A program made the position numbers and the translations under genes. A model generated the notes under the pieces. It saw only the letters and a program-made list of their open reading frames with translations, ran no database searches and was not told where the DNA came from. Shown here in pieces: positions 63,025 through 64,000 of a stretch of DNA of 64,000 nucleotides. Position 1 is the stretch's first letter. Every line of letters starts with the position of its first letter. This stretch comes from Antedon bifida (taxonomy: Eukaryota > Echinodermata > Crinoidea > Comatulida > Antedonidae), in assembly GCA_963402885.1 (NCBI GenBank), contig OY727093.1:7761501-7825500 (forward strand), read 5' to 3'.

Positions 63025-63835
63025 GATCTAAAAATTTCCCCTCTTCTCTTAAGTTGTTATGCTCCTAAATCTAGTTACAGTGTATGACAGATGTTATTAA
63101 GCAAAGAGTACGATACAAATTAAAATACCGCCAGACGTAATAAAAATTACAGGCCCAACAGTAGAATCAAATATCGTCAATGCAGTAACACACACACAAT
63201 ATTGCAAAATGGCTGTTGGAGATGCAAATATAATAAAATATTTCACCAGCAAACCTGCAATGAAAAGCGACTAGATTATTCAAAAAGACGTCAATACAGT
63301 TAACAACACTTACCACTAAACCTTCCCCCGATGCAAAGAAAGGAGAGCGATAATGCCACTGTGAGGTTAACACAATATAATACGCACAGCCAGTATAATT
63401 TCTCAAGATGAAAAAAAAAACCTGACTGACGGACGAAAAAGATGTTATCAAAAAAAAACAATCAAGGTAAAAAATTAGTGGTGCCACTCAGTTCAACGGC
63501 CACGCCTAGTATCCCACTAGGTGATACGGCCGAATAAACTGCCCACTAATACTTCAACAATAGCAACAAAAATACAACTCCCGGTACGTATCGACTACCC
63601 CGTCGATACGCTAATCAGCAAGTATCCAAACGCCACAATACTGCGTGATTAACTTTACCGGTATGTTATACCTTCAATAAATATACCAACTTCAATAAAC
63701 TAACAAATGCACCGTAAGCACAATAAGTTAATATGTTTCGGAGGACGAAATACCTCGCGATCAACCCGATCACGTTAAGAATGCAAAGCAATCAAGGTTC
63801 CCGCCTCTCCAAAAAAAAATATATTCCGAGCTTTT
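63025..63835 (-). other. Leader of the Gypsy element between primer-binding site and gag
   Basis: About 810 bases without a convincing gene. An open frame at 63167-63487 on the minus strand has no recognisable domain and is treated as chance. Packaging signals and the splice donor for any subgenomic RNA would be expected here but cannot be placed by eye. Confidence 0.55.
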
Positions 63836-63848
63836 GCTCGCAGCGCCA
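63836..63848 (-). other. Primer-binding site, tRNA-Ser-like
   Basis: On the minus strand TGGCGCTGCGAGC lies one base after the LTR. Its complement ends GCTCGCAGCGCCA, close to the 3' end of animal tRNA-Ser with CCA added. The exact primer tRNA is inferred. Confidence 0.6.
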
Positions 63849-63849
63849 A

Positions 63850-64000
63850 TGTTGTGATTTTAGGTCGGTGCTATAATGGCCTGATAATTAAAGCTACTAG
63901 GCTTACCTTAGTCAGTCCCGCCTGACCTAAATCACACAATATCCGAAGGCAGTCAATCCAAATCTATGGGTTAATTCCGGTTACGTCCGTTACTCCTGGT
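63850..64000 (-). repeat. 5' LTR of the Gypsy element, first 151 bases seen
   Basis: Starts TGTTGTGATTTT and matches 54470-54620 base for base up to the window edge. If the same length as its partner it would end near 64147, outside the window. Confidence 0.92.

Larger units (their letters stand above)
54470..64000 (-). mobile_element. Gypsy-type (Ty3/Metaviridae) LTR retrotransposon, looks whole, runs off the right edge
   Basis: On the minus strand the order is LTR (cut by the window edge), primer-binding site, leader, gag, pol (protease, RT, RNase H, integrase), a third long ORF, polypurine tract, LTR. RT before integrase in pol is the Gypsy order. The LTRs start TGTTGTGA and end TCACAACA, a perfect 8-bp inverted repeat. 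The 151 bases visible of the right LTR are identical to the left one, so the insertion is very recent. All three frames are long and open, so the copy looks whole. The target-site duplication cannot be tested because the right flank is missing. The exact clade is not known; the PHD finger in pol and TatD-like third ORF are distinctive. Confidence 0.93.

Noticed and set aside
63167-63487. 106-residue frame in the Gypsy leader
   Set aside because: No domain and untypical position for a gene.

Overview
The window is AT-rich animal DNA. The short palindromic word TAGGCCTA and its variants are scattered throughout, and there are spliced genes, MITEs, a tRNA-type SINE and a Gypsy-type LTR retrotransposon. 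This fits an invertebrate deuterostome (echinoderm or hemichordate grade), but that is inference; nothing here fixes the species. Gene density is very low: one host gene is certain.

Bases 1-28,150 are mostly intergenic or intronic. They hold local tandem duplications (near 2.5, 5.8-6.4, 8.1-8.5 and 14.4-14.9 kb), copies of two MITE families, a SINE, a second SINE/LINE tail, a possible LINE scrap and one weak first-exon candidate at 13.4 kb. Bases 28,150-37,810 hold a cap'n'collar bZIP gene, the NFE2L (NRF) family. Four coding exons give a 740-residue protein with NRF1-like features (N-terminal membrane helix, dense N-glycosylation sequons), KEAP1-binding motifs (DLG-like and ETGE), a beta-TrCP-like degron, and the CNC/basic/zipper DNA-binding module. 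About 4 kb upstream of the first coding exon lies a separate candidate first exon (28,516-28,578). It starts with ATG, ends in the same splice phase with the same last residue, and would give a 598-residue NRF2-like protein lacking the membrane anchor. If real, one invertebrate gene makes both the ER-anchored proteasome-stress sensor and the soluble KEAP1-controlled oxidative-stress sensor by alternative first exons, the two jobs divided between NFE2L1 and NFE2L2 in vertebrates and between SKN-1A and SKN-1C in worms. This is the most interesting item in the window.

Bases 37,810-54,470 are again gene-poor: palindromic MITEs (38.0-38.6 and 47.2-47.6 kb), a tRNA-like relic, G-quadruplex-type G-rich tracts, homopolymers and a possible minus-strand spliced transcript. 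Bases 54,470-64,000 are a minus-strand Gypsy-type LTR element that looks whole and very young; its promoter-side LTR runs off the window. It has gag, pol and a third long ORF. Uncommon parts are a helix-hairpin-helix at the start of gag, a PHD finger at the end of pol, and a C2H2 finger plus TatD-nuclease-like domain in the third ORF.
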